This document shows, piece by piece, positions 54,844-64,000 of a DNA stretch of 64,000 nt. Where the stretch lies: assembly GCA_003439945.1 (NCBI GenBank), contig QVRM01002466.1, positions 657,501-721,500 on the forward strand. The letters run 5' to 3'. A model generated the notes under the pieces. It worked only from the letters and a program-made list of their open reading frames with translations. It did no database searches and was not told where the DNA came from. Numbering within the stretch: position 1 is the first letter of the stretch; every line of letters begins with the position of its first letter. The position numbers and the translations under genes were made by a program. Origin of the DNA: Dermanyssus gallinae (Eukaryota > Arthropoda > Arachnida > Mesostigmata > Dermanyssidae).

Positions 54844-55291
54844 CAGGGTGTTCAGATAATCTCATCTAATACGCTGGGCTATGGTCAAGCTCGGCGAGAA
54901 AAGCATGTTTGCCAATGAAAAAAGGGGCAGTGGAAATGTTTCGTATAAGATAGAGAGAAAAAGAAACCGTTCTAAGCTGTGATTTTAGATCGACTGTCCG
55001 ACATATGTTTATAGAATGCACGACTGTTAGGCAACGCATTACTCAACTAAGCATACGGACGCATTCCGTAGAAAATTCTACATTGTTTAAGCATACGACT
55101 GGTCTCATCTAGAGCAGGAACTCTTTATGCAATAATATAGCTTTGCAAAAAGGACAGGTGTAATTCAATGTACAATTTATTCCCGAATGCAACAATGCGG
55201 AAAGTTTTCTATTGGCAAAATTGGCAAAATGATTTTATCACCGACCTTGACCATTCCCCAGAGCATTAAACGAGGTTATCCGGACTCCATC
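54844..55291. mobile_element. Short element with family-A-like ends (448 bp)
   Basis: Left end cagggtgttcagataatctc at 54844; right end, reverse complement, agatggagtccggataacct at 55291; both are flanked by TA. Next inward, ctatggtcaagctcggcgag at left corresponds to gaatggtcaaggtcggtgat at right, and tttgccaatg to ttgccaatag. This is the same plan as family A (ggtatggtcaaactcggtga in copy 2), but with a different, non-palindromic middle. It begins 61 bases beyond the exon 4 donor. Confidence 0.6.
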
Positions 55292-55316
55292 TATATATAT
55301 ATATATATATATATAC

Positions 55317-55336
55317 TAATCACTATTCCCAGTAAT

Positions 55337-55379
<43 letters not shown>

Positions 55380-55400
55380 CACTATTCCCAGTAATTATAA
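55317..55400 (+). repeat. 25-base direct repeat flanking a (TA)n tract
   Basis: taatcactattcccagtaat and the next five bases (ttataa in part) occur at 55317-55341 and again exactly at 55376-55400, with (TA)n between (55342-55375). Confidence 0.9.
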
Positions 55401-55425
55401 AGTTAAGCTATATATATATATATAT

Positions 55426-56540
55426 TCGAGCATCGTCGACGTTTTCTGAGTTGCAAATACGGCGTAAGAGCAGGTCAGACTTGCCAATGCGGTCTAGGTA
55501 TTGCTGAAAGCTGAAGCCACTCGTTAGAAGTCGCGCGAGTAAGTAGGTAAGCGAGCCGTGCTCAAAACTGTACCATTTTTTTGGCGAACAGGGAGTATTG
55601 ATTATGTTCAGTGTCCACGATGGCCCGGTTGGATGGCTTCCCATTGCTAGTTCCATTGGCGTAGAGTTTCTGCTCTGCTGACTAGTATTCCCTTCGTACG
55701 GACGGACGGTCATTGAGTGACCTATTGAAATTTGTTATTTTACTTTCAGGTTCCAGAGCGTCTGTTTAAAGCGGCTTGTATGGCTGCTAAGGAAGCCGTG
55801 CGATTTACTTGTGCGATGTTGAGCACCATAGGTCTGTGGGTCTTGTTAAGAAGGCGCTGGCGGCGTGTTGTAAACATGGCAATCGTGCGCTCCCGAAGGG
55901 ATGCGGCATATAGCATGACGCTATCTATTACTAATGCTAAGAGACGGCGCCGAGAGTCGGTTGCACCTCCGGTTCGCGGCAAATCGAATTCGAGGCCTAG
56001 AATGAGGAAGTATTGTCGGATATTTGCCAGGGCTCCGTTGGCCGTTTCTTCGAGCAGATCCTCGTTGCGGGCGGTAACAAAAATCAGTGCCAGGTTGTCT
56101 ACGCAAGCGACGAAATAAACTCACGGGTGATGTGTGGGAGGTTAAGTACCCTATTGTAGGTTATATTCCACAGGGTTGGTCTCAGTACAGACTATTGCGG
56201 GGTCTGTAACTGCATAGTCCACGCCTATGCGGAGCTGTAACTGCATAGTCCACGCTTTCATGGGTGTATGCTCGGCCGTTTAGGTACGACACTAGGATGC
56301 ATCGTAAGTCGGAAGACACGGGGGGTTTACAAGTAATTTGTTTATGGCGTTCCACGAAATCGTATTAAACGCATGGTTGGCGTCTAAAAAGGCGGCCACA
56401 CAATGCGACCGGTTTGCTCTCGGCGCATTTCCCTGTGGTTCAACTATGTAACTATCAGAGTGAGTAACTATGACGCTCTTTCCAGCGTTGATGCCCGTGG
56501 CGCGCGAGTTACGCGTGCTGTACGTACCTTGACGCGCCAA
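55426..56540 (-). pseudogene. Jockey-like LINE ORF2 relic
   Basis: From high to low coordinates on the minus strand: VAAFLDANHAFNTISWNAIN (56415-56300), the RT motif with the first catalytic Asp and N-A-F-N; a decayed gap; VDNLALIFVTARNEDLLEET (about 56100-56035, where functional copies have A-D-D-L-A-L), IRQYFLILGLEFDLPRTGG and RPMVLNIAQVNRTASLAAIQ (to 55746); then, in another frame, the tail SLTYLLARLLTSGFSFQQYL and DRIGKSDLL (55560-55470). The last two match the end of jockey/R1-type ORF2 proteins (T-G-H-G-x-F-x-x-Y-L-x-R-I-G). It stops at a (TA)n tract at 55410-55425. A 19-base tandem repeat (gtaactgcatagtccacgc) lies at 56206-56250. Multiple stops and frameshifts. Confidence 0.65.
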
Positions 56541-57149
56541 TGGAAAGTTAGTCAGATGTGCAAACTCCCGATAGTAACAGTAGTAGGCATGGGAGGCAAG
56601 GCATGCGATATAGCTTATGTGACAACGATTGTCATATTGTCGTGGCCCATTCGAAGACTGTTAAAGCTGGTTACATACGGGGAAGGTGTCAGCACACCGG
56701 AACCGAGCCGATCGGCTAATGCCCCGGGCCTAGTCCAGCAGGGATACAGGGAAATCTACAAAGTCGCCTGGTTGTATGATCCTCTGGCTTTACGGCAAGT
56801 AAACATATTATTGATAGTTTAAATTCTCCCGACAATTTTCGTGTAAACACTATTTGACTTTTCTATTGCTTATTCGCACATCAAAAAACGCTCAATAAGA
56901 TTGGAGGTCACAAGCTGTACTACTTACTACCTGTATGCCGTTATTCTTAGAAACAATTTACAGCAAGGGAAGATTAACAACGTACGGCTCGATATCACAT
57001 CAGCGCGTTTTCGGAAATTTTCTCTGAACACCCTAAATATAAATAAATATAACCAACATCTGTGAATTTGAAAAGTATATCTTCAAATAGGTATGTATTG
57101 TATCAGGATTGAATTCGCGGCTTTATTTATACCGTTGCATCCTGTACGC

Positions 57150-57183
<34 letters not shown>
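57150..57183. repeat. (TA)n microsatellite
   Basis: About 15 TA units. Confidence 0.9.
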
Positions 57184-57186
<3 letters not shown>

Positions 57187-57391
57187 TGCGCGTACTATTT
57201 GACAGGACAGCCGGCCTCTAGAGACCGGTCAGGGCAAGCCTGTCATATTGAATGTAGCAAAAACGAGTACATATAACAGCCGTCTGGGCGATTGCTGTTC
57301 GTATTTCTCAGATCAGCATGTCAGAATGCACTTTGACATATATGTGCATGTATACGTGTAAATAAGCTTTCGTCATATTTGCACATGCCCA

Positions 57392-57392
57392 C

Positions 57393-57426
<34 letters not shown>

Positions 57427-57449
57427 TATATATATTATATATATATATG
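57392..57449. repeat. (TA)n microsatellite, interrupted
   Basis: TA units with tgta and tata interruptions. Confidence 0.9.
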
Positions 57450-58124
57450 CGTCTGGAACAGATATTTAAAAAAGAAGGGAGAGACCGTGCGTAACATGAC
57501 ATGTTGCATTATGTAAAAGACACGTGTCAGTGGGTGTTTTGCCAGAGTTGGGCTTACGATGGCCTTCGGGCTGCCTTTGCGCCCGCGGATAGGCAATAGC
57601 AAAAACAGCAACCGCAAAAACTGGAGCAGCTCTCAACAGTCCTCTCCTCTGCAGTACCTTTTATGACGTAAATGAACGTTCTGACAACCGAATTTCGCCG
57701 AATCGATACGCGCCTGTACCTGTTCGCGTAAATACAGCCGTAGGGCCTGTACGGTGGTGCAGTTGGTCGGTAAAATTTTCATCGTTTGCGTCAATTGAAA
57801 AGCGCATGCTTTACTTTGACTCTCGGTCTCTTCTATAGGCGGTCTATCTACCATACATATGTAAGACATTCATTGAAACATATTCCAGTGAATTTCTTGG
57901 ACGCACTTCGGTGCCTGTGACACACTGTGTGGCAGTTTTCACATCAGACCATACTGCACTAATGACTGCTTTTCATCGAATAGCAATTACTATCGCACAG
58001 TCTGCCTAGTGAACACAAGGTATTTGATCTATGTCAAAAACACACAGAAGGAGGAACAATATGTGATAATGACTAGAACGTACGTATGGCAGTTCAGCAC
58101 AAGCGTGACTGTTGTTTAACGCTA

Positions 58125-58214
<90 letters not shown>
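58125..58214. repeat. (TTA)n microsatellite
   Basis: 30 perfect TTA units; this produces poly-Tyr and poly-Asn frames that are not genes. Confidence 0.97.
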
Positions 58215-58903
58215 GTGAACACTTCGTTACAGACACCGTACGTATATACTCGTAGAGATCGTCTTGAGCTATTTTTGCGTTTAAGCAAATATATATTGGA
58301 AATTATTAGCTTAACAAAGACGATGATGGCGAAGTTGATGATATCACCTAGATTGTTGAGCCACACTTAGTATTAGCGATATAGTTCGATTGGCTCATCG
58401 GTTCCATTCATCGCGTCATAATAAACATGAGTAGATTAACTAGCTAGTAAGACGGCCACACTTCTAGTAGCGAATTCAAATCTTTACGTGTCCTTGGGCG
58501 ATTGCCAATCAGGTCTCTCAAAGCGTAACGCCTGGTATGTCGTTGTTCCTAATATAGGCTTTCTCTTTTTGGGCAAGGTAACACATGTGTTATCTACGTC
58601 AACTCATTAAACGGCCATTTTTTATGAGCTCCATTAACCAACGGAGCCAGCGATCGATGACTGCAAAGGCCGCGGCCCGATTTAAGTTCGTAAAAGGTTT
58701 GTTTGCTTGACGGATAGCCAAATGATCGCATGCAGATCTAAATTGCACCTAATGATTTAGTGCTTAGTCACGCTATCCTTACAGAATAACGTACATTGTA
58801 AATAATACATATATAACCATGATACATTGTAGAACAAACCCCAATAATTGTGATAATAATTATAATATTGGGACTTTCCGACGGGAGGTTTGAAATATAC
58901 TAT

Positions 58904-58908
58904 GCTCT

Positions 58909-58992
<84 letters not shown>

Positions 58993-59022
58993 ATATATAT
59001 ATATATATATATATGCAAGAGC
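58904..59022. repeat. (TA)n microsatellite with inverted flanks
   Basis: About 50 TA units. gctcttgcata at 58904 and tatgcaagagc at 59022 form inverted flanks, and an internal tatgcaatata lies near 58987. Confidence 0.9.
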
Positions 59023-59533
59023 TGCTCGAGATCGCCGACAATAGGAGGGAATGAGGCCCTTAGTACATTGAAAGACTGCCTCACGGTTAGTTCCAAGCCC
59101 GTAGGGGACGGAGGGTGGTCTATAATTAAAAACAACGGCCATGAAAAATGTTTTTAAAATTAATATGAGGAATTTGCTATGACTGTAAGCTACCGCCCTA
59201 GTGGGGTTGTCGTATCCATAGAATAAGTTTGAAAGCCAAAAGCCCTTATATGGGCACTGTGCCTTTTACCTTGCGGCGAATTAGTATGTCTTTGCACTGG
59301 TATTGTCCCCCATGCGTTGTGCCCAGCCAGCCGTTATGGCTTCGTTTGCTGTGGTGATAGAAGGCATGCTAGTTTTGTCGAAATTACTGTCAGATGTTCA
59401 ACCTCCTTCGGCTAGAGTTCGGCGCGCATTATAATTGACGTTACGGTTGCATTGTTGTCTGTAAGTGATCAGAAAACACTGCTCATATGGCACTGTTACC
59501 TTAATAAAAACGTGCGCACACTATTTGAAAAAA

Positions 59534-59690
<157 letters not shown>

Positions 59691-59699
59691 AACAAAGTA

Positions 59700-60662
59700 T
59701 CAGTGAAACGTGTCCAGTCTGTGGCAAAAGCTGCAGATCGCCGGTTCACCATGATACTATGCGTAACGAGCTGTGGCTGACGTCTAATCCTGTATCAAGA
59801 CGCACCCGCCCGAAGGCTGCCGACTTACACAGAAACAAAATTTTTATAAATGTGTTTAAGTGTCGCGTATGCGCTGACAGGAGTGCGAATGATGAAGAAG
59901 CTAGGCAGTAAGATAAGACATCACACAGCTACATCTTAAGTAATGTCTTGTCTGAACTGAAGATGCTTTGCCAAGAATCGCTTGAATTAAGAATAGTTAT
60001 GCTGTAAGTTGTTGATGAAATACAAATTGAAAACGCTAAACTGAAAAGCCTGAATATTAGTATTTTAAACAAGAACGGCAACGGCAAGAGCGACGACAAC
60101 AACAACAAACAAAGCTAAACTGCCAGTCATGCTGCTAAGCCTTGTCACCCGCAGGAACAAACTGCAAACTACGCCGCGGAACAGGCGATCAATTTTTCGG
60201 AGAAATGACCGAGTACGTTTTGCGTGGGCAGCAAAGTTTTTCGCTAAGCTTGACAAAGAGAGACGACAAAATGATGACAAAAAATCAATGCTGAACAGAT
60301 GACATTACGTATTCTCAAAAATCCTCCTCGAACGAATACGTCCTACCCAAAAAACATTCGATTTACAGTTGGCAAAGCAGTGATTATTTTGAGGAAAACA
60401 CTGATGTTGATTGCAAAATATCACACGACCATCTGAAGAACAAAAAATGAAAACGAATATCATCGTTGATAAACTAGTTGCACTGAAACACAATTTCTTA
60501 AACTACAAAACCTTCATCGCAGAAGGAAATGATGTTGCAATCGACTGCCTGTCTGACAATAACTGGTGGTACGATGGAAGTTTTGCAAGAGAATGCAACG
60601 GCAACCCCTACTTTCAGAAAATAGACTCCGCGTTTCAGGCTGAAAACTTTTTTACCACCTAA
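59700..60662 (+). pseudogene. CR1-like LINE ORF1 remnant (Cys-rich plus basic region)
   Basis: Immediately after the TA repeat, a frame reads [16 protein letters not shown] and, 45 residues on, [18 protein letters not shown]. The C-x2-C...H...C-x2-C spacing resembles the PHD-like fingers of CR1 ORF1 proteins. The sequence then is in pieces: a basic section with RNRRSIFRRNDRVRFAWAAK and FFAKLDKERRQNDDKKSML (60175-60290), VFSKILLERIRPTQKTF, and a last open part at 60411-60662 beginning MQNITRPSEEQKMK. Several stops interrupt it. The 5' part is missing at the TA tract. Assignment to ORF1 rests on position before the endonuclease and on the Cys pattern. Confidence 0.45.
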
Positions 60663-60707
60663 AACCAAATGAAACTGCCTCCCTGCCTTGTGATCTTGAA
60701 ATTTATG

Positions 60708-61363
60708 TTAACTGGATTCTAATTAACGTTTGTTCACTAAACAAGCCGATTACAATTGACATTTTGCACTCATACCCTGTCTCTAACAATATCATAGTTT
60801 GCTGCGTAGTTGAGACATGGCTGAACAAAAATGCTGTCTGAGCTGGGGATCTAGAGTGTAACGGAACATATCGTGCAAACAGAAAAGGCCGGAACTTAAG
60901 AGGGGGAGGAGTGGTAATCCTGGTAAACAACTGCTTGGTATCTCTCGTCGTCAATACTCAAGAAAATTACGATCTAAACACATCTGCGTGATTTAATCTT
61001 CGTGAAATCACTAATACGTGTGATATGTGCACATAAATCTCCGAGTGGCAACCCTGAAGTTCTAGAAAAATACACGGAAAGTCTCTACTGCAAACTCTCT
61101 ACGCTTTGTGACATTGATGCAACTGTTGCGCTAATTGGTGACTACAACCTCCCGTCAATCGATGGAAGACTCTATGCCCAGGCACTTTTTTCCGTTTCCA
61201 ATAAGCAACCCTCCGTTGGCTTTTGTTCACGAGCTGGACTTCATCAACTCATTCGACAACCAACGCGTACGAAAAGTGCAAACATACTTGATTTTGTTCT
61301 ATGCAACGACGACTTGGTTCGGGACGTCACAGTCACGTCATGTCCGTTTCCGTCAGATCACTA
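60708..61363 (+). pseudogene. CR1-like LINE ORF2, endonuclease domain
   Basis: The plus translation begins INVCSLNKPITIDILHSYPV, with CCVVETWLN (E-T-W-L, containing a catalytic Glu), an in-frame TGA, then RGGGVVILVNNCL. In the frame 61002-61364 it continues RVICAHKSPSGN, DATVALIGDYNLPSIDG (the G-D-x-N catalytic block), GLHQLIRQPTRTKSANILDF and finally SDH at 61355-61363, the last catalytic motif, followed by a stop. These are the blocks of the apurinic-type endonuclease of CR1/jockey-type LINEs in correct order. At least two stops and a frameshift make it dead. Confidence 0.75.
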
Positions 61364-62728
61364 AGCCGTTCGTTTCACACTATACGCACACGAAGACCCA
61401 TTACTGCGAGTTAGAATATTCCGACATCCTACGAGTACAAAAACAGCAATTACGTCCTGATAAAGCTTTATTTAAGCTCGATCGACTGGAACATCTTCTT
61501 CAATCAGAGCAAGAACGTAGTCGACATGCTCAATTTGGTCATTGATTGTCTGACATTTCTTTTAATCTTCTTCGTTCCTGTATTAAAAAAACGGCTAGAC
61601 TCGATCGATGAAAACGTTTACACACTAAATCGACTACTCAAGAGGGAAAGGCCACCCACCAAATCAGACAAACTAAGGGAGGAAGTTAGAACGCGTCATA
61701 CGTCGTCAACGAATCATTAGGGAAGGCAAACTTATTGAGAAACACGACATGATTATGGTTTACCGCTATGTATTGAAATCAGGCGCATCAAAAATCGGGA
61801 TCAATTTAGCGTCCTCATCAGTCCAGATGGTGAAAAAGTAGACAATGATTTAGATAAAGCTGAACCACTGAGGGAGAATTGTGCCAATATGTAGCCTCCT
61901 AGAGAGAAAATGAAAACGCGGTCAGACAACTCACACCCTCCCATCCATGTGGGAAGTGATCTACGCAACGTCAACAACGTGGACACATCGCCGGAGCACC
62001 TTTATCGTCATCAATTGAAACTAAAGTCCAAACTCAGCATAACGCCCAATGGTCTGTCTAGCTATTTTCACAAACATTGTGTCTTCAATATTTGTTATCC
62101 TTTATCAATGATACTCGAGCGATTCTAAAATGACGGCTCGATTCCAAATATGTCTGAAACTGTAATCGTTTGCCCTGTGCATTCAAAAAAAATGAGTTCC
62201 TGGCTAAAGATAAGCGTAGCGTATCACTAACCTGTACACCATCGAACGCGTCATTGCAGACGCTATATATCAAAATACTAATAGTGAGAGTTTTATTTTC
62301 AAATAACAGTTTGCCTACCGTCCGGGAAGGTGCATTGTTTTGAAACCACTAATGTGCGAAAAGGATTTTCGGAGCAATGTTGAATTCTGGAGATTGCTTT
62401 GATGTGTTGTACTTTGATTATAAATCAGCGTCTAAGTCAACGCCTCACCTTAAGCTGATTAAATGCATCACAATACACGGTGTTGGATTAGGAATCTTAA
62501 GGTGGATTTAGTGTTTCTTCACAAATAGAAGTTTCACAGTAAAGGTGCACAATATTTCATCATTATCTGCTAAGGTTACGTCTCGTTGTCCATTCGGCAC
62601 ATGTTACACCTTGTACACAAACTCGTCTTTAATTTTAAATGAAGTCTCTTTTAAGGTCTATGTCGATGACGTCAAGATCTATGGTCGTTCCAACTGAGGA
62701 ACGAACTGCAAATTGCCGCAAAGATGTA
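61364..62728 (+). pseudogene. CR1-like LINE ORF2, reverse transcriptase domain (5' of mariner)
   Basis: Starting after SDH, the plus translation in shifting frames has KRSVSLTCTPSN near 62210-62245 (the R-P-V-S-L-T motif), QFAYRPGRC near 62305 (Q-F-G-F-R-x-G-x-S), then near 62400-62440 a block with YFDYKSASKSTPHLKLI (motif with the first catalytic Asp), SRCPFGTCYTLYTNS (R-x-G-x-P-Q-G-x-x-L-G-P position) near 62582-62625 and VYVDDVKIYGRSN near 62658-62695, the active site with D-D. The mariner then interrupts it at 62729. Frame changes and stops are frequent, so this is an old copy, clearly older than the mariner in it. Confidence 0.7.
62727..62728. repeat. TA target-site duplication, left
   Basis: Pairs with 63953-63954; mariner elements duplicate TA. 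Confidence 0.9.
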
Positions 62729-63952
62729 CGAGGTGTGTTCAAAAAGTATCGCGACTTTGGTGTTTTTTCAAAAATTATTCATTTATTCATGAATATCTAT
62801 TTTGTCCCCTTCAAAGTAATCCCCATGAGATATTATACACTTGTGCCAACGGTTTTTCCAATCTTCGAAGCACTTCAAAAAACAATTTTTTTAAATCTTG
62901 TTCAGCTCCTCCTTCGATGCCGTCTTTATCTCGTCAAGCGTAGCGTAACGTCGTCCTTTCATGGGCCTCTTCAGTTTAGGGAACAAGAAAAAGTCACAGG
63001 GGGCCAGATCTGGGGAATACGGTGGCTGCGGCATCATTAGTGTGTTGTTTTTGGCCAAAAACTCGCGCACAAGCAACGATGTGTGAGCAGGGGCGTTATC
63101 GTGGTGCAAAAGCCAATTTTTGTTCTTCCACAAATCCGGGCGTTTCTGGCGGATTGCTTCGCGCAAATTGCGCATAACTTGCAGGTAATATTCCTTATTG
63201 ACCGTTCTACCCTGTGGCAAGAACTCATGATGCACCACGCCCCTGCAATCGAAGAAAACTGTCAGCAAAACTTTCACATTCGACCGAACTTGGCGCGCTT
63301 TTTTCGGTCTTGGTTCGTGCGGCAGCTTCCATTGAGGTGATCGAGCTTTGGTTTCCACGTCATAACCATAAACCCACGATTCGTCACCAGTTATGACACT
63401 CTGGAGCAAATTTGGGTCGTCGCGGACAGAGTCCAACATCTCATTAGCAATGTTCATGCGATGCTGTTTTTGGTTGCAATTGAGCAATTTTGGTACGAAT
63501 TTCGCGGCGACCCGTCTCATGCCCAAATCATTGATAAAAATCGAATGGCACGAGCCAATCGATATGTTTAGGTCCTCAGCAACTTCTCTAACGGTGATTC
63601 GACGATTGGCCAATACCATTTTCTCCACTTCATTATTTTTTTCGTCTGTTGTTGAAGTGCTCGGGCGTCCGGCACGCTCTTCGTCGTTCACATCTTCTCG
63701 GCCTTCTGAGAACATTTTGTACCACCGATAAACGTTGCTTCGGTCCAAGGTAGCTTCTCCGTATGCCACAGTCAACATTCGGAATGCATCCGCGCACTTA
63801 ATTTCGTTTTTCACACAAAATTTTATACAGGTTCTTTGATCCATTTGTTTGAATAGGTAAAAATTGAAGACGATCCAAAACACGTGCAAGCAAAGCAGTT
63901 GTCAACAATTAAGTGAACATTCAAAATGGCGATACTTTTTGAACACACCTCG
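62729..63952 (-). mobile_element. Mariner element, structurally complete (1224 bp)
   Basis: Terminal inverted repeats of 24 identical bases start CGAGGTGTGTTCAAAAAG at 62729 and end as its reverse complement at 63952, flanked by TA on both sides. After 24 bases the ends diverge (gactttgg against cattttga). The transposase gene fills the interior on the minus strand. Length and layout are normal for mariner elements (about 1.2-1.3 kb). It lies in the RT region of the CR1-like LINE without other rearrangement. Confidence 0.95.
62783..63844 (-). pseudogene. Mariner DD34D transposase with one premature stop
   Basis: Cut-and-paste transposase. The likely start is MDQRTCIKFC at 63844; an upstream in-frame Met (63889) is less likely because it adds a hydrophobic stretch absent from the family. 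N-terminal helix-turn-helix regions include DAFRMLTVAYGEATL and VREVAEDLNISIGSCH. The catalytic blocks are VITGDESWVYGYD, HHDNAPAHTS and YSPDLAPCDFFLF, with 34 residues between the second and third Asp (DD34D). The linker has RAGRPSTSTT. A TAA at 62891-62893 ends the frame after EELNKI. The same frame then continues with NCFLKCFEDWKNRWHKC and GDYFEGD, the expected C-terminus, to a second stop at 62783-62785. So it is one nonsense change away from the family's normal length and otherwise intact through all three catalytic residues. Confidence 0.93.
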
Positions 63953-63954
63953 TA
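63953..63954. repeat. TA target-site duplication, right
   Basis: Pairs with 62727-62728. Confidence 0.9.
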
Positions 63955-64000
63955 TAAACGATTTCTATGACTAGACACAACCTTTAAGTCTGAAATTTTC

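Larger units (their letters stand above)
59691..64000 (+). mobile_element. CR1-like LINE relic, interrupted by a mariner, runs to the window end
   Basis: ORF1-like, endonuclease and RT parts follow in order on the plus strand (described separately) from the (TA)n tract at 59690. The mariner at 62729-63952 sits in the RT region; after its right TA the LINE translation resumes as INDFYD, stop, TQPLSLKF, the usual sequence shortly after the RT active site in CR1-type LINEs (D-x-x-x-x-W-x-x-x-x-x-L-x-F). The 3' end is beyond the window. Confidence 0.7.

Overview
The window is eukaryotic nuclear DNA. It has spliced coding exons with canonical GT/AG junctions inside introns of 5.8 to 36 kb, no operons, and dozens of (TA)n microsatellites. 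The one host gene I recognise is a class A GPCR of the cholecystokinin/sulfakinin receptor type. The mobile DNA includes mariner elements, several LINE lineages and a LINE with a restriction-like endonuclease. An arthropod is the best guess, possibly a chelicerate such as a mite or tick, but the sequence alone does not fix this.

Host gene. Four plus-strand exons can be placed: 5401-5535 (tentative N-terminus), 41844-42029 (TM1), 47801-47945 (TM2 to the start of TM3) and 54556-54782 (TM3-TM4). Splice phases are compatible throughout. The exons for TM5-TM7 are not in the window, so the gene must run past 64000. Almost everything between the exons is intronic mobile or low-complexity DNA.

Mobile DNA by region. 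1-5 kb: fragments of one LINE lineage (called LINE-A here) and a 5'-truncated copy of an R2-like LINE. 5.5-30 kb: mariner and LINE relics plus a longer R2-like copy (858-codon open frame, 17969-20545). Both R2-like copies sit inside (TA)n tracts. 30-33 kb: a three-level nest, in which a palindromic element is interrupted by a LINE-A copy that is itself interrupted by a second LINE fragment, each with recognisable target-site duplications. 36-38.8 kb: a LINE with an intact 609-aa gag-like ORF1, an ATGA overlap with ORF2, and an ORF2 lacking its centre. 39.4-41.2 kb: two old mariner relics. 42.5-55.3 kb: palindromic foldback elements of two families in GPCR introns 2 to 4. 55.4-64 kb: jockey-like and CR1-like LINE relics, the latter carrying a structurally complete mariner with 24-bp terminal repeats, TA duplication and one premature stop in the transposase.

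Most promising observations: the association of an R2-like retrotransposon with (TA)n microsatellites; the PD-x15-D nuclease-like motif at the C-terminus of another LINE family; the ORF1-only LINE derivative; and the paired long-palindrome families that have internal sequence in common but different termini. Stretches described as unassigned were read on both strands without finding anything I would defend.
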